Positions 7,869-16,159 are shown, numbered from the stretch's first letter. The stretch is 64,000 nucleotides of DNA from Chryseobacterium sp. ZHDP1 (GCF_018603435.1 NZ_CP075682.1:3720001-3784000); one strand, 5' to 3'. Made by a program: numbers and translations. The notes: generated by a model not told the origin, from the letters alone.

Positions 7869-9074
7869 ATGAACAACGTATACATCATAGATTACATAAG
7901 AACTCCCATTTCAAAATTAAGCGGAGGACTTTCTGAAGTAAGAGCCGACGATTTAGCTGCCATTGTTATTAAAGAAATTGTAGCAAGAAACCCTGAAGTT
8001 CCTGTTGAGGAAATTGAAGACGTTATTTTCGGGTGTGCCAATCAGGCAGGAGAAGATAATAGAAACGTTGCCAGAATGGGGCTTTTATTGGCAGGACTTC
8101 CGTATAAAATCGGAGGAGAAACGGTGAATAGATTGTGTGCTTCAGGAATGTCTGCGGTGGCAAATGCTTTCCGTTCAATTGCTGCAGGGGAAGGTGAAAT
8201 TTATATTGCAGGTGGAGTAGAGCATATGACACGTTCTCCTTATGTAATGTCAAAACCAAGTACAGCTTTCGGAAGAGACAGCCAGATGTTTGACACCACT
8301 TTCGGATGGAGATTCATCAACCCGAAAATGAAAGAAATGTACGGCGTTGACGGAATGGGCGAAACTGCTGAAAATTTAGCGGATATCCACAACATCAGCC
8401 GTGAAGATCAGGATAAATTTGCCCTTTGGTCTCAGCAGAAAGCCACTAAAGCTCAGGAAAGTGGAAGACTGGCAGAAGAAATTGTAAAAGTTGAAATTCC
8501 ACAGAAAAAAGGCGAACCTAAAATATTTGATACCGACGAATTTATCAAACCGACTTCTTCAATGGAAGGACTAGGAAAACTTCGTCCGGCTTTCAGAAAA
8601 GAAGGAACGGTAACCGCAGGAAATGCATCCGGAATGAATGACGGAGCAGCATCTTTAATTTTAGCAAGCGAAGAAGCTGTAAAAAAATATGGATTGAAGC
8701 CAAAAGCAAAAATCTTAGGATCATCTGTTGCGGGCGTTGAACCGAGAATTATGGGAATCGGACCTGTAGAAGCCACTCAAAAACTATTAAAAAGACTGAA
8801 TCTTTCATTAGACGACATGGACATCATTGAATTAAATGAAGCTTTTGCTGCTCAGGCTTTAGCCGTAACAAGAAGCTTGGGTTTAAAAGATGATGATTCA
8901 AGAGTAAATCCAAATGGAGGTGCTATTGCAATCGGTCATCCACTTGGAGTTTCCGGAGCCAGAATCGTTGGTTCTGCGGCAATGGAACTTCAAAAGCAGG
9001 ATAAGAAATATGCATTGTGTACACTTTGTATTGGCGTAGGACAAGGGTATGCGATGGTTATTGAACGAGTTTAA
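7869..9074 (+). CDS. paaJ: 3-oxoadipyl-CoA / 3-oxo-5,6-dehydrosuberyl-CoA thiolase
   Basis: Thiolase that makes the last cleavage, releasing acetyl-CoA and succinyl-CoA from 3-oxoadipyl-CoA; the family also cleaves 3-oxo-5,6-dehydrosuberyl-CoA. It has 401 aa. The nucleophilic Cys is at residue 90 in NRLCASGMSAV, the catalytic His is in GGAIAIGHPLGVSGAR and the second Cys is in LCTLCIGVGQG. The sequence EDVIFGCANQAGEDNRNVARM is typical of the PcaF/PaaJ group. It lies inside the paa cluster, so PaaJ is preferred to PcaF; the two names describe nearly the same enzyme. Confidence 0.92.
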   Translation: MNNVYIIDYIRTPISKLSGGLSEVRADDLAAIVIKEIVARNPEVPVEEIEDVIFGCANQAGEDNRNVARMGLLLAGLPYKIGGETVNRLCASGMSAVANAFRSIAAGEGEIYIAGGVEHMTRSPYVMSKPSTAFGRDSQMFDTTFGWRFINPKMKEMYGVDGMGETAENLADIHNISREDQDKFALWSQQKATKAQESGRLAEEIVKVEIPQKKGEPKIFDTDEFIKPTSSMEGLGKLRPAFRKEGTVTAGNASGMNDGAASLILASEEAVKKYGLKPKAKILGSSVAGVEPRIMGIGPVEATQKLLKRLNLSLDDMDIIELNEAFAAQALAVTRSLGLKDDDSRVNPNGGAIAIGHPLGVSGARIVGSAAMELQKQDKKYALCTLCIGVGQGYAMVIERV

Positions 9075-9300
9075 TTTGAAAATGTACAAATTTGAGAATT
9101 CGAAAATGCTTAAAACCGTCATCAACTTTTCTAGTTAGCTAATTTAAATTAACGTTTAGCCTTTGCTGAGTGAAATCGACGATTCGACGGAGTCAAAAGC
9201 CTTTGCGAACGAAAAATATGCATAAAAATTTTCAAAAAAACTTTGTGGATCTTGCGTTAAAAATAATTTTCAAATTAACTAATTCTCAAATTTTCAAATT
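9073..9300. repeat. AT-rich inverted repeats enclosing a diverged dispersed repeat
   Basis: Left arm 9073-9108 (AATTTGAAAATGTACAAATT, then CGAAAATG) and right arm 9266-9300 (ATTTTCAAATTAACTAATTC, then TTTTCAAATT) are the third inverted pair of the family seen at 4768/5154 and 7771/7826. Between them, 9155-9267 is a diverged copy of the GCCTTTGCGAA/ACTTTGTGGA/TTGCGTTAAAA repeat found before paaA and paaD. No ORF is credible here. Confidence 0.55.
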
Positions 9301-9306
9301 AAAATT

Positions 9307-9900
9307 ATGAATATCTACTCATATCACGGAATTCGACCGATAATAAAATCTTCCGCGTATGTTCACCCGCAAGCGGTGATCATCGGAAATGTAGAAATCG
9401 GCGAAGAAGTTTATGTTGGTCCCAATGCGGTGATTCGTGGCGACTGGGGAAAAATTATAGTGAAAGACGGTGCCAATGTTCAGGAAAACTGTACCCTACA
9501 CGTTTTTCCGGGAATTGAAACTATACTTGAAGAGTCTGCACATATCGGTCATGGAGCGATTATTCACTCCGGACATATTGGAAAAAATTGTCTGGTCGGA
9601 ATGAATTCTGTCGTCATGGACAAAGCGTTTATCGGAGATGAATGTATCATCGGTGCTTTAGCTTTTGTTCCGGCAAACTTCAGATGTGATGCAAGAAAAT
9701 TAATTGTCGGAAGTCCCGCAAAAATCATCCGCGATGTTTCCGATGAAATGATTAAATGGAAAACAGAAGGAACAAAACTGTATCAGGAATTGGCAAGAGA
9801 AGGAAAAGATGCTATTTTGCCTTGTGAACCTTTCACAGAATATGTTCAGCAGATCCCTACAAAAGTGGTGGATTACAGTATTTGGGATGATGTGAAATAA
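9307..9900 (+). CDS. paaY: PaaY-type gamma-carbonic anhydrase / thioesterase family protein
   Basis: Left-handed parallel beta-helix (hexapeptide repeat) protein of 197 aa. In phenylacetate clusters PaaY acts as a thioesterase that rescues CoA from spontaneously rearranged ring intermediates; relatives are gamma-carbonic anhydrases. Hexapeptide turns run from about residue 17 (VHPQAVIIGNVEIGEEVYVGPNAVI) to 140. The metal-type His residues are visible in CTLHVFPG and HIGHGAIIHSGHIG. It follows the thiolase after a repeat-filled gap and precedes the RAYT insertion. Confidence 0.9.
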   Translation: MNIYSYHGIRPIIKSSAYVHPQAVIIGNVEIGEEVYVGPNAVIRGDWGKIIVKDGANVQENCTLHVFPGIETILEESAHIGHGAIIHSGHIGKNCLVGMNSVVMDKAFIGDECIIGALAFVPANFRCDARKLIVGSPAKIIRDVSDEMIKWKTEGTKLYQELAREGKDAILPCEPFTEYVQQIPTKVVDYSIWDDVK

Positions 9901-9915
9901 TTATCGTCCCTTACT

Positions 9916-9948
9916 AAACCTCATAGGTTTTTAAAACCTATGAGGTTT
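9916..9948. repeat. 33-bp palindrome upstream of RAYT, CATAGG type
   Basis: Perfect arms AAACCTCATAGGTTT (9916-9930) and AAACCTATGAGGTTT (9934-9948) with loop TTA. It lies 32 bases before the RAYT gene and is matched by the same-arm copy after the gene at 10575-10607. Confidence 0.92.
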
Positions 9949-9980
9949 GAATATAAAAACACACAAATGAAGAAAAATAA

Positions 9981-10559
9981 ATGTCAAACACAGAAAATTT
10001 TGAATGTGAATATGTATACCATATCTACACTCATGCCAATGGAAAAGATTTAATTTTTAGAGAAGAAGAAAATTATAAATATTTTTTAGATAAGCTTGCA
10101 AAGTATATTGTTCCGATAGCTGAAATATATGTATACTGTCTAATGCCAAATCACTTTCATTTATTAGTAAGATTTAAAAAACTGGGTGATATTTTAAATG
10201 AAGATGAACATAAATACTTAATGAAGCAGTTTAGCAATCTGTTGAATGCTTACGCAAAAGCTTATAATAAAAGATATAACCGAAAAGGTTCTCTGTTTCT
10301 GGATTATCTGAAGAGAAAAAGAATAAACGATGAAAAATATTTTATGAAATTACTTCATTATATTCATAATAATCCTGTCAATCATGGATTTGTTGAAGAT
10401 ATTGGTAAGTGGAAATATTCATCGTATCATTCTTATATTAATTTGGCTAAAGAAAGTAAAATTGAAAGAGCTGAAATGATGCAATATTTTGAAACAGTAA
10501 ATGATTTTATAGAATATCATAAATCAAATATAGAATATGATTTTCTATCAATTGAATAA
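9981..10559 (+). CDS. REP-associated tyrosine transposase (RAYT, IS200-like Y1 family)
   Basis: HUH single-strand transposase-like protein of 192 aa that in known systems binds and cleaves REP palindromes. The histidine motif is MPNHFHLLV (HFH, near residues 56-64). The candidate catalytic Tyr lies in the helix NAYAKAYNKRYNRKGSLF. A basic stretch and the YIHNNPVNHGFVEDIGKWKYSSYHSY segment are typical of the family. The gene is framed by two same-arm 33-bp palindromes, and two one-base variants lie elsewhere in the window, which is the usual RAYT-REP arrangement. It lies between paaY and an esterase gene and looks like a domesticated transposase insertion. Confidence 0.93.
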   Translation: MSNTENFECEYVYHIYTHANGKDLIFREEENYKYFLDKLAKYIVPIAEIYVYCLMPNHFHLLVRFKKLGDILNEDEHKYLMKQFSNLLNAYAKAYNKRYNRKGSLFLDYLKRKRINDEKYFMKLLHYIHNNPVNHGFVEDIGKWKYSSYHSYINLAKESKIERAEMMQYFETVNDFIEYHKSNIEYDFLSIE

Positions 10560-10574
10560 ATTATAGTAAAACTC

Positions 10575-10607
10575 AAACCTCATAGGTTTCTAAAACCTAT
10601 GAGGTTT
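10575..10607. repeat. 33-bp palindrome downstream of RAYT, CATAGG type
   Basis: Perfect arms AAACCTCATAGGTTT (10575-10589) and AAACCTATGAGGTTT (10593-10607), loop CTA. Its arms are identical to those of the upstream copy at 9916-9948 and differ by one base per arm from 3206 and 25000. It begins 16 bases after the RAYT stop. Confidence 0.92.
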
Positions 10608-10633
10608 TAAAAAAGCAATTAACAAAGAAAAGT

Positions 10634-11464
10634 ATGATCAAAAAACTTCTCATTTTCTGCAGTATTCTGTTTGCTTTTCAGTCTCTTGTTTTCGCCCAGA
10701 CTGAAAATGTAAAACCACTGACTATTGGAGAAATCAGAACAATAAAATCTAAAATTTTAAACGAAGAAAGAACTTTGAATATCTATCTTCCACAAAAATT
10801 TGACAAAACAAAATCTTACCCAATCATTTATCTTTTGGATGGGAGTATGAATGAAGATTTTATTCATGTGACAGGCTTGGTTCAGTTCTTTAATCAAATG
10901 TATTCTATGCCGGAAACCATTGTGGTTGGAATTGCAAACATTGACAGAAAGAAAGATTTCACTTTTCATACAGATTTGAAAGATTTACAGAAAGATTACC
11001 CTACAACGGGACATTCAGATAAGTTTATTAATTTTTTAGATAAAGAATTGAAGCCTTATATTGAAAGTCATTTTAAAACAACAGATAATTATCTTTTCGG
11101 ACAATCGCTTGGCGGACTTTTAGCAACTGAAATTTTATTGAAAAAACCTGAATTGTTCAATAATTACTTTATCATCAGTCCGAGTTTGTGGTGGGATGAT
11201 GAAAGTCTTCTAAAACAGGCTCCTCAATTATTATCCAAAATTAAGGATATTAAAAAATTTATTTACATTTCCGTTGGAAAAGGGGAACATCCTGTAATGG
11301 TAAAAGATGCAGAAGATTTATTTGATGTTTTAAAAAAATCTAACAAGAAAAACTGGACAATAGAATATAAAATGATGGAAACAGACAATCATGCAACAAT
11401 CCTACACAGAAGTTTGTATGAAGGTTTATTGAAATTGTTTCCGTATCAGGAACCGAAAAATTAA
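10634..11464 (+). CDS. Secreted alpha/beta hydrolase of the putative esterase (EstD/IroE) family
   Basis: 276 aa with a signal peptide (MIKKLLIFCSILFAFQSLVFAQ), so exported to the periplasm. The esterase fold shows YPIIYLLDGSMNEDF, the nucleophile elbow GQSLGGLLA (Ser in G-x-S-x-G), LWWDDESLL, and a late catalytic His in the NHATI segment. Substrates of this family include siderophore esters and simple esters; the substrate is not predictable here. It sits between the RAYT unit and paaZ, and a phenylacetate role is doubtful. Confidence 0.85.
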   Translation: MIKKLLIFCSILFAFQSLVFAQTENVKPLTIGEIRTIKSKILNEERTLNIYLPQKFDKTKSYPIIYLLDGSMNEDFIHVTGLVQFFNQMYSMPETIVVGIANIDRKKDFTFHTDLKDLQKDYPTTGHSDKFINFLDKELKPYIESHFKTTDNYLFGQSLGGLLATEILLKKPELFNNYFIISPSLWWDDESLLKQAPQLLSKIKDIKKFIYISVGKGEHPVMVKDAEDLFDVLKKSNKKNWTIEYKMMETDNHATILHRSLYEGLLKLFPYQEPKN

Positions 11465-11526
11465 AAATGTAACAATATAAAAATGTGTCAGTGTAACAAA
11501 GATTGATACATTGTTAAATTAAAAAC
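11465..11526. repeat. TGTAACAAT-type repeat before paaZ
   Basis: Short AT-rich repeat (ATGTAACAATATAAAAATG, then GTGTAACAAAG and CATTGTTAAATT), the third copy of the family at 804-840 and 3838-3950. It fills the leader of paaZ. Confidence 0.5.
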
Positions 11527-11529
11527 TAT

Positions 11530-14025
11530 ATGGAAAAGTTAAAAAACTATATCTACGGCGAATGGATCGAAGGAAACGGAAATGGAATTCCTTTATATAA
11601 TGCTGTTAATGGAGAACAGGTTGCCATTTCCGACACGGAAGGTCTGAATTTTGAGCAGGCTTTGGATTACGGAAGAACAGTAGGGTATAAAAACCTTTCA
11701 TCCATGACGTTCTACGATCGTGGAGAAATGTTGAAAAAAGTAGCACTTTATCTCCTTGAAAGAAAGAAAAAATATTACGAACTATCGTATAAAACAGGAG
11801 CTACTCACGTTGATTCCTGGGTAGATATTGAAGGAGGTTTTGGTACATTCTTCACGTATTCAGGATTGGCAAAAAGAATGCTTCCGAATACACCGTTTTG
11901 GGTAGATGGAGATACTCAGAAAATTTCGGCAAACGGAACTTTTTTGGGAACCCACATATTAACGCCGAGTGAAGGAGTTTCAGTACAAATTAATGCTTAC
12001 AACTTTCCGGTTTGGGGAATGCTGGAAAAATTATCCACATCATTGTTAGCAGGTGTTCCTTCGATCGTAAAACCTTCTCCTTTCGGTTCTTATTTAACGA
12101 ACGCTGTTTTTCAGGATATGATTGAAAGCGGAATTCTTCCTGAAGGGGCGGTTCAATTAGTATGCGGTGAACCGGGAAATATTCTGGATTATGTGCAGGA
12201 TGGAGATTCTGTTTTGTTCACAGGCTCTGCCAATACAGGAAGAAAATTAAAATCTTTACCATCTGTTGCAGGAAATGCCGTTCGTTTCAATATGGAAGCA
12301 GATTCTCTGAACTGTTCAATTCTTGGATTGGATGCAAAACCGGGAACTCCGGAGTTTGATTTATTCATCAAAGAAGTACGTAACGAAATGACGACGAAAG
12401 CCGGACAAAAATGTACAGCAATCCGTAGAATTATTGTTCCCGAAAACTTAATTGGTGACGTTCAGAATGCTTTATCTAAAGCTTTAGATCAGACAAAAAT
12501 CGGAAATCCGTTGAGTAGAGAAACCAGAATGGGATCTTTGGTTGGAAAACAACAGTATGATGAGGTTTTAAGAAAAGTTGATTTGCTTAAAGCTGAAACC
12601 GAGTTAATTTACGACGGAAAGCACGAATTGGTAGATGCCGATTACGAAAACGGAGCTTTCATGAGTCCGAAATTGTTCTTAAATGATAAACCATTTGAAA
12701 AAAATATCTCTCACGATGTCGAAGCTTTCGGTCCGGTTTCTACATTAATGCCTTACAAAGATGCTGAAGAAGCGGCGGCGTTGGCAAAAAGAGGAAAAGG
12801 AAGTTTGGTAGGTTCTATTGTTTCCCATGATAATAATTTCGTTGCCGAAACATCCTGGAAAATGGCTTCGCAGCACGGAAGAATTTTTGTACTGAACAGA
12901 GACAGTGCGAAAGAAAGCACAGGTCACGGTTCTCCGCTTCCGACTTTGATGCATGGCGGTCCCGGAAGAGCAGGAGGCGGTGAAGAAATGGGCGGATTAA
13001 ACGGTCTTCATTTCTTCCTTCAGAAAACGGCAATTCAGGGTTCTCCGGATGTCTTAACTGCCATTACTAAAATTTATCAGCAGGGTGCTGAGAAAAAATA
13101 TTCGGATAAACATCCTTTCCAGAAATATTTTGAAGAAGTTGAAGTGGGAGATTCTCTGGAAACGGCAGGAAGAACGGTTACCGATGCAGATATCGTAAAT
13201 TTCTCTAATGTTTCATGGGATCATTTCTACGCACACACGGATGCTACAAGTTTAACAGGAACTATTTTCGATAAAACGGTTGCTCACGGCTATTTTATCC
13301 TTTCCGCAGCGGCAGGATTGTTTGTTTCAGGGAAAAAAGGGCCGGTTATCGCAAATTACGGACTGGAAAACTGTTCATTCTTTAAACCTGTTTATGCAGG
13401 AGATACGATTACGGTGTATTTAACGGCGAAAGAAAAAATCAACAGAGGGGTAAAAGGAAGAAATATTCCTTCCGGAGTTGTAAAATGGTTAGTTGAAGTC
13501 GTAAATCAGAGAGATGAGATCGTTTGTGTGGCAACTATTTTAACATTAGTGGCAAAACAGTCTCCTTTTATCGATTTAAACTTAAAAAATATTCAGAAAA
13601 TACTGAATGGATTAACAGAATCTACTCAGCCAAGCTGGGGTAAAATGTCTCCTCAGCAAATGATTGAACATCTGGAGCACGGGGTTTTGGTAAGTCTTGG
13701 CGAACCGGAAGCTGATAAATGCTTCACTCCTGAAGAACAGTTGGAAAAATGGCAGGATTCTCTGTATAACCACAGAAAAATGCCGAAAGATTTCCCTGCG
13801 CCGTTTTTAGCGGATGATGAAAAACTATTAGAGTTAAGACATAAAAATTTTGAAGCAGCAAAACAGTCTTTCATTGATAATTTAAAAAGATTTGTGATTT
13901 ATTACAAAGAAAATCCACAGGCAGAACACATGAATTTCGTATTCGGAAAACTGAATAAGGAAATGTGGGAACTGATGCATAAGAAACATTTTACGCATCA
14001 TTTTGAGCAGTTTGGATTGATTTAA
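11530..14025 (+). CDS. paaZ: PaaZ: oxepin-CoA hydrolase and semialdehyde dehydrogenase, with extra C-terminal domain
   Basis: Bifunctional ring-opening enzyme: the C-terminal hotdog (MaoC) domain hydrolyses oxepin-CoA and the N-terminal ALDH domain oxidises the resulting aldehyde to 3-oxo-5,6-dehydrosuberyl-CoA. Key ALDH residues fall at Glu256 (NMEADS) and Cys295 (GQKCTA), the same numbers as in E. coli PaaZ; the hydratase pair is Asp564/His569. The protein is 831 aa against about 680 for the family. The additional residues from about 685 (WGKMSPQQMIEHLEHG, then FGKLNKEMWELMHKKHFTHH) resemble a DUF1569/DinB-like helical domain, so this looks like a fusion. Confidence 0.95.
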   Translation: MEKLKNYIYGEWIEGNGNGIPLYNAVNGEQVAISDTEGLNFEQALDYGRTVGYKNLSSMTFYDRGEMLKKVALYLLERKKKYYELSYKTGATHVDSWVDIEGGFGTFFTYSGLAKRMLPNTPFWVDGDTQKISANGTFLGTHILTPSEGVSVQINAYNFPVWGMLEKLSTSLLAGVPSIVKPSPFGSYLTNAVFQDMIESGILPEGAVQLVCGEPGNILDYVQDGDSVLFTGSANTGRKLKSLPSVAGNAVRFNMEADSLNCSILGLDAKPGTPEFDLFIKEVRNEMTTKAGQKCTAIRRIIVPENLIGDVQNALSKALDQTKIGNPLSRETRMGSLVGKQQYDEVLRKVDLLKAETELIYDGKHELVDADYENGAFMSPKLFLNDKPFEKNISHDVEAFGPVSTLMPYKDAEEAAALAKRGKGSLVGSIVSHDNNFVAETSWKMASQHGRIFVLNRDSAKESTGHGSPLPTLMHGGPGRAGGGEEMGGLNGLHFFLQKTAIQGSPDVLTAITKIYQQGAEKKYSDKHPFQKYFEEVEVGDSLETAGRTVTDADIVNFSNVSWDHFYAHTDATSLTGTIFDKTVAHGYFILSAAAGLFVSGKKGPVIANYGLENCSFFKPVYAGDTITVYLTAKEKINRGVKGRNIPSGVVKWLVEVVNQRDEIVCVATILTLVAKQSPFIDLNLKNIQKILNGLTESTQPSWGKMSPQQMIEHLEHGVLVSLGEPEADKCFTPEEQLEKWQDSLYNHRKMPKDFPAPFLADDEKLLELRHKNFEAAKQSFIDNLKRFVIYYKENPQAEHMNFVFGKLNKEMWELMHKKHFTHHFEQFGLI

Positions 14026-14039
14026 ATTCAGAAGATTAT

Positions 14040-14077
14040 AAAAAGCAGCATTCTTTAATGAATTGCTGCTTTTTAAT
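14040..14077 (+). terminator. Intrinsic terminator after paaZ
   Basis: Stem AAAAAGCAGCA at 14040-14050 pairs with TGCTGCTTTTT at 14064-14074, followed by T-rich sequence. It marks the end of the phenylacetate cluster. Confidence 0.85.
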
Positions 14078-14097
14078 TATATAACTATTTGATTAAA

Positions 14098-14128
14098 TTG
14101 TTTTTAAATAATTTTATTGCTAACTTTA
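14098..14128 (+). promoter_or_regulatory. Bacteroidota-type promoter of the lone Cys-rich peptide gene
   Basis: TTG at 14098-14100, 20-base spacer, then TAACTTTA at 14121-14128, which fits TAnnTTTG except for the last base. The expected start of transcription would fall at about 14135, just inside the shared motif that follows. Confidence 0.55.
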
Positions 14129-14132
14129 GAAT

Positions 14133-14161
14133 GCGAAATCCGAAAAGCATATAGAGTAGGA
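14133..14161 (+). promoter_or_regulatory. Shared peptide-regulon motif, copy A
   Basis: GCGAAATCCGAAAAGC, a 4-base spacer, then AGAGTAGGA, ending 24 bases before the peptide start at 14186. The same two blocks occur before 18162 (copy D), 36840 (copy B) and 39568 (copy C), always 21-30 bases before a start codon. The position suggests an operator at the transcript start or an RNA element in the leader. Confidence 0.8.
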
Positions 14162-14185
14162 AATAACCATTAAAACTAAATTATT

Positions 14186-14347
14186 ATGAAAAATTTGAAA
14201 AAATTGTCAAGACCACAGTTAAGATCTATAGAAGGTTCTGGTCCTAATTGGTCTTGTACGCCCACTTCTTGTCCTAAAGGAAGCTGCTGCATTCCCGGAA
14301 TCTGGCCGACTACTCCAAGAGCATGTGTTATATGTGCAGATTCTTAA
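14186..14347 (+). CDS. Cys-rich leader peptide (bacteriocin-like), 53 aa
   Basis: Short ORF with the leader MKNLKKLSRPQLRSIEG, the same leader type as the five peptides at 36-39.6 kb. The leader ends in Gly-Ser where most have Gly-Gly. The predicted core holds six cysteines (SC, SC, SCC, AC, IC) and several prolines. Copy A of the shared motif lies 24 bases upstream. No exporter is nearby, so the C39 ABC transporter at 36910 may process it in trans. The function is unknown: a bacteriocin-like or signalling peptide are both possible. Confidence 0.8.
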   Translation: MKNLKKLSRPQLRSIEGSGPNWSCTPTSCPKGSCCIPGIWPTTPRACVICADS

Positions 14348-14411
14348 TGATACAAAATCAATATTTCATGTATCATTTTGATGAGTCTGATTCAGTTAAA
14401 TAATTCAATAC

Positions 14412-14443
14412 TCCCTTTCAGTCTATATTGAAAGGGATTTTTA
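14412..14443 (+). terminator. Intrinsic terminator after the lone peptide gene
   Basis: TCCCTTTCA (14412-14420) pairs with TGAAAGGGA (14429-14437), followed by TTTTTAT. A second, weaker hairpin (TGATACA at 14347-14353 against TGTATCA near 14368) lies directly after the stop. Confidence 0.8.
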
Positions 14444-14530
14444 TAATCTTATGTTAAAAACTTAATGATATTTGATACGCTTGTTTTTATTCCTTATTTT
14501 CAGGCTTAATTATATCATAAAACAAAAGAA

Positions 14531-15265
14531 ATGAACGAAAACTGGCTACGGAAATATGAAGAAGTAAAAGATGTTCTCATATGTCCGACGGATTTGGAAA
14601 CCTATTTTACGTCTGATGAAATTGCAGGGCAGCCATTGGAAACGATGGAAATCGGAAATGTTTCTCTTCCTTCCGGTAAGATAGTGGTGAGAGATCCGCT
14701 TGTTGATCTGAACGGAAATCAATCGCCCTATTTTATTCAGGCTCCGAAAGGTGATTTTCCTGTAACCATTGCTGTGGTAAAATCAGAAGACTGGGGTGAT
14801 AGATATGCTGTTGTTAAAGTAGAATTTACGAAAGAAAAACCAATTGTTTACAGGGAAGCCTTGGTTGGAATTGAAGAATTGGAAGGCGTTACTGAAGATG
14901 ATTATTTCGGTTTTGGTGTGGATGCAGGTTTAGGCTGTATTACGGATAAAGAAGTGCTTCCTTTTGTGGATAAATTTGTGGATGAAACTAATGTCGACAA
15001 TTTTTACGATGATTATTTCGCTGCACTTTTCGAGCAAAGCTATAAATACCATCCGGAAAATCAAAGAGATGCCGGAGACTGGATCAACTGGAAAGTTCCG
15101 AATACCAATTATCATATTCCTATGTTTGCAAGTGGTTTTGGAGACGGTACTTATCCGGTATATTTTGCTTATGATAATAATGACAGTATTTGCGGATTAT
15201 ACATCCAGTTTATTGATATTGAATTAGCCTTAAGCGAAGATGGAGACGAAGATGATGTAGATTAA
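14531..15265 (+). CDS. DUF4241 domain-containing protein
   Basis: Soluble acidic protein of 244 aa. Family features are the N-terminal LRKYEEVKDVLICPTDLETYF, the central LPSGKIVVRDPLV and PKGDFPVTIAV, FGVDAGLGCITD, and the C-terminal FASGFGDGTYPVYFAYDN. The molecular function of the family is unknown; members often occur near toxin or immunity genes, which is only suggestive here. The C terminus is very acidic. It has its own spacer after a terminator and is followed 36 bases later by the SMUG2-type gene. Confidence 0.85.
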   Translation: MNENWLRKYEEVKDVLICPTDLETYFTSDEIAGQPLETMEIGNVSLPSGKIVVRDPLVDLNGNQSPYFIQAPKGDFPVTIAVVKSEDWGDRYAVVKVEFTKEKPIVYREALVGIEELEGVTEDDYFGFGVDAGLGCITDKEVLPFVDKFVDETNVDNFYDDYFAALFEQSYKYHPENQRDAGDWINWKVPNTNYHIPMFASGFGDGTYPVYFAYDNNDSICGLYIQFIDIELALSEDGDEDDVD

Positions 15266-15301
15266 AAAGATCAGCCATATAATTTTTTTTAAAAACCAAA
15301 T

Positions 15302-15988
15302 ATGACGAAAAATTTTGCTGAGGAAGTAGTAGAATTTAACCGAAACTTAAAATATTCCGGAATACTTCCCGAAGATTTTCAGGTGCTTAATCCTTATTTA
15401 GACAATCCTGAAACCATGATTGTCATGGAAAAGTTTTATCAGAAATATTACAATGATTCCAACAAAAGAAAATTTCTGATAGGAATTAACCCCAGTCGTC
15501 ACGGAGCAGGCGTTACAGGAGTTCCATTTACCGATACCAAACGTCTGGAAATCGTTTGCGGAATTAAGATGAAATCTGCTTATACTCATGAAATTTCTTC
15601 GGTTTTTATGTATGATATGATTGAGCAGTATGGCGGAGCAGAAGAATTTTATAAGGATTTTTATATAAACTCACCGTTTCCTTTAGCGATCGTCAGAAAA
15701 TCGAAAGGCAGCTGGATCAATGCTAATTATTATGACGATAAAGAGCTTTTCAGGGACGTAAAAGAATTTATGATTGATTCCTTAAGAAAACATATATCTC
15801 TAAATCTCGACACTTCGGAAGTCTTTGTTTTAGGTAAGAAGAATGCAGATTTCATTTTAAAATTAAATCGGGAAGCTAATTTATTTGGTAAGATGACGGT
15901 TTTGGAACATCCCAGATATATACAGCAGTACAAATCCAAAGACAAACAATTATACATTGACAAGTATATTCTTGCTCTAAAAAAATAA
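15302..15988 (+). CDS. SMUG2-type uracil-DNA glycosylase family protein (DUF4918)
   Basis: 228 aa, consistent with the SMUG2 branch of the uracil-DNA glycosylase superfamily, which removes damaged bases in base-excision repair. The active-site region FLIGINPSRHGAGVTGVPFTD (near 60-80) corresponds to the G-x-N-P motif, and the C-terminal VLEHPRYIQQY provides the typical H-P-R of the second motif. It is probably cotranscribed with the DUF4241 gene and is followed by a strong terminator. Confidence 0.85.
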   Translation: MTKNFAEEVVEFNRNLKYSGILPEDFQVLNPYLDNPETMIVMEKFYQKYYNDSNKRKFLIGINPSRHGAGVTGVPFTDTKRLEIVCGIKMKSAYTHEISSVFMYDMIEQYGGAEEFYKDFYINSPFPLAIVRKSKGSWINANYYDDKELFRDVKEFMIDSLRKHISLNLDTSEVFVLGKKNADFILKLNREANLFGKMTVLEHPRYIQQYKSKDKQLYIDKYILALKK

Positions 15989-16018
15989 AACTCTTTGAAT
16001 TTCTCAAAGAGTTTTCGG
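15987..16018 (+). terminator. Strong intrinsic terminator after the SMUG2-type gene
   Basis: Perfect 12-bp stem, AAAACTCTTTGA at 15987-15998 and TCAAAGAGTTTT at 16004-16015, with a 5-base loop. Confidence 0.85.
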
Positions 16019-16159
16019 GACGATGATATTATTCAATATCGCCGGAACGAGGGAAAATATGATAATCCCCCGATTGCTCAGGGGACATCATCACAATATT
16101 ATGCTTTAAAATCTTTCAAGGTACAATTAGATGCTTTTATTGAATCTCATGGTTATTAG
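15995..16159 (+). pseudogene. Possible C-terminal gene remnant, 54 codons
   Basis: An open frame from TTG 15995 to TAG 16157 reads as a coherent protein end, including SKSFRDDIIQYRRNEG and SSQYYALKSFKVQLDAFIES. Its only start would lie inside the terminator hairpin, and no ATG or ribosome site precedes it. The likeliest reading is the relic of a longer gene. The family is not recognised. Confidence 0.3.
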
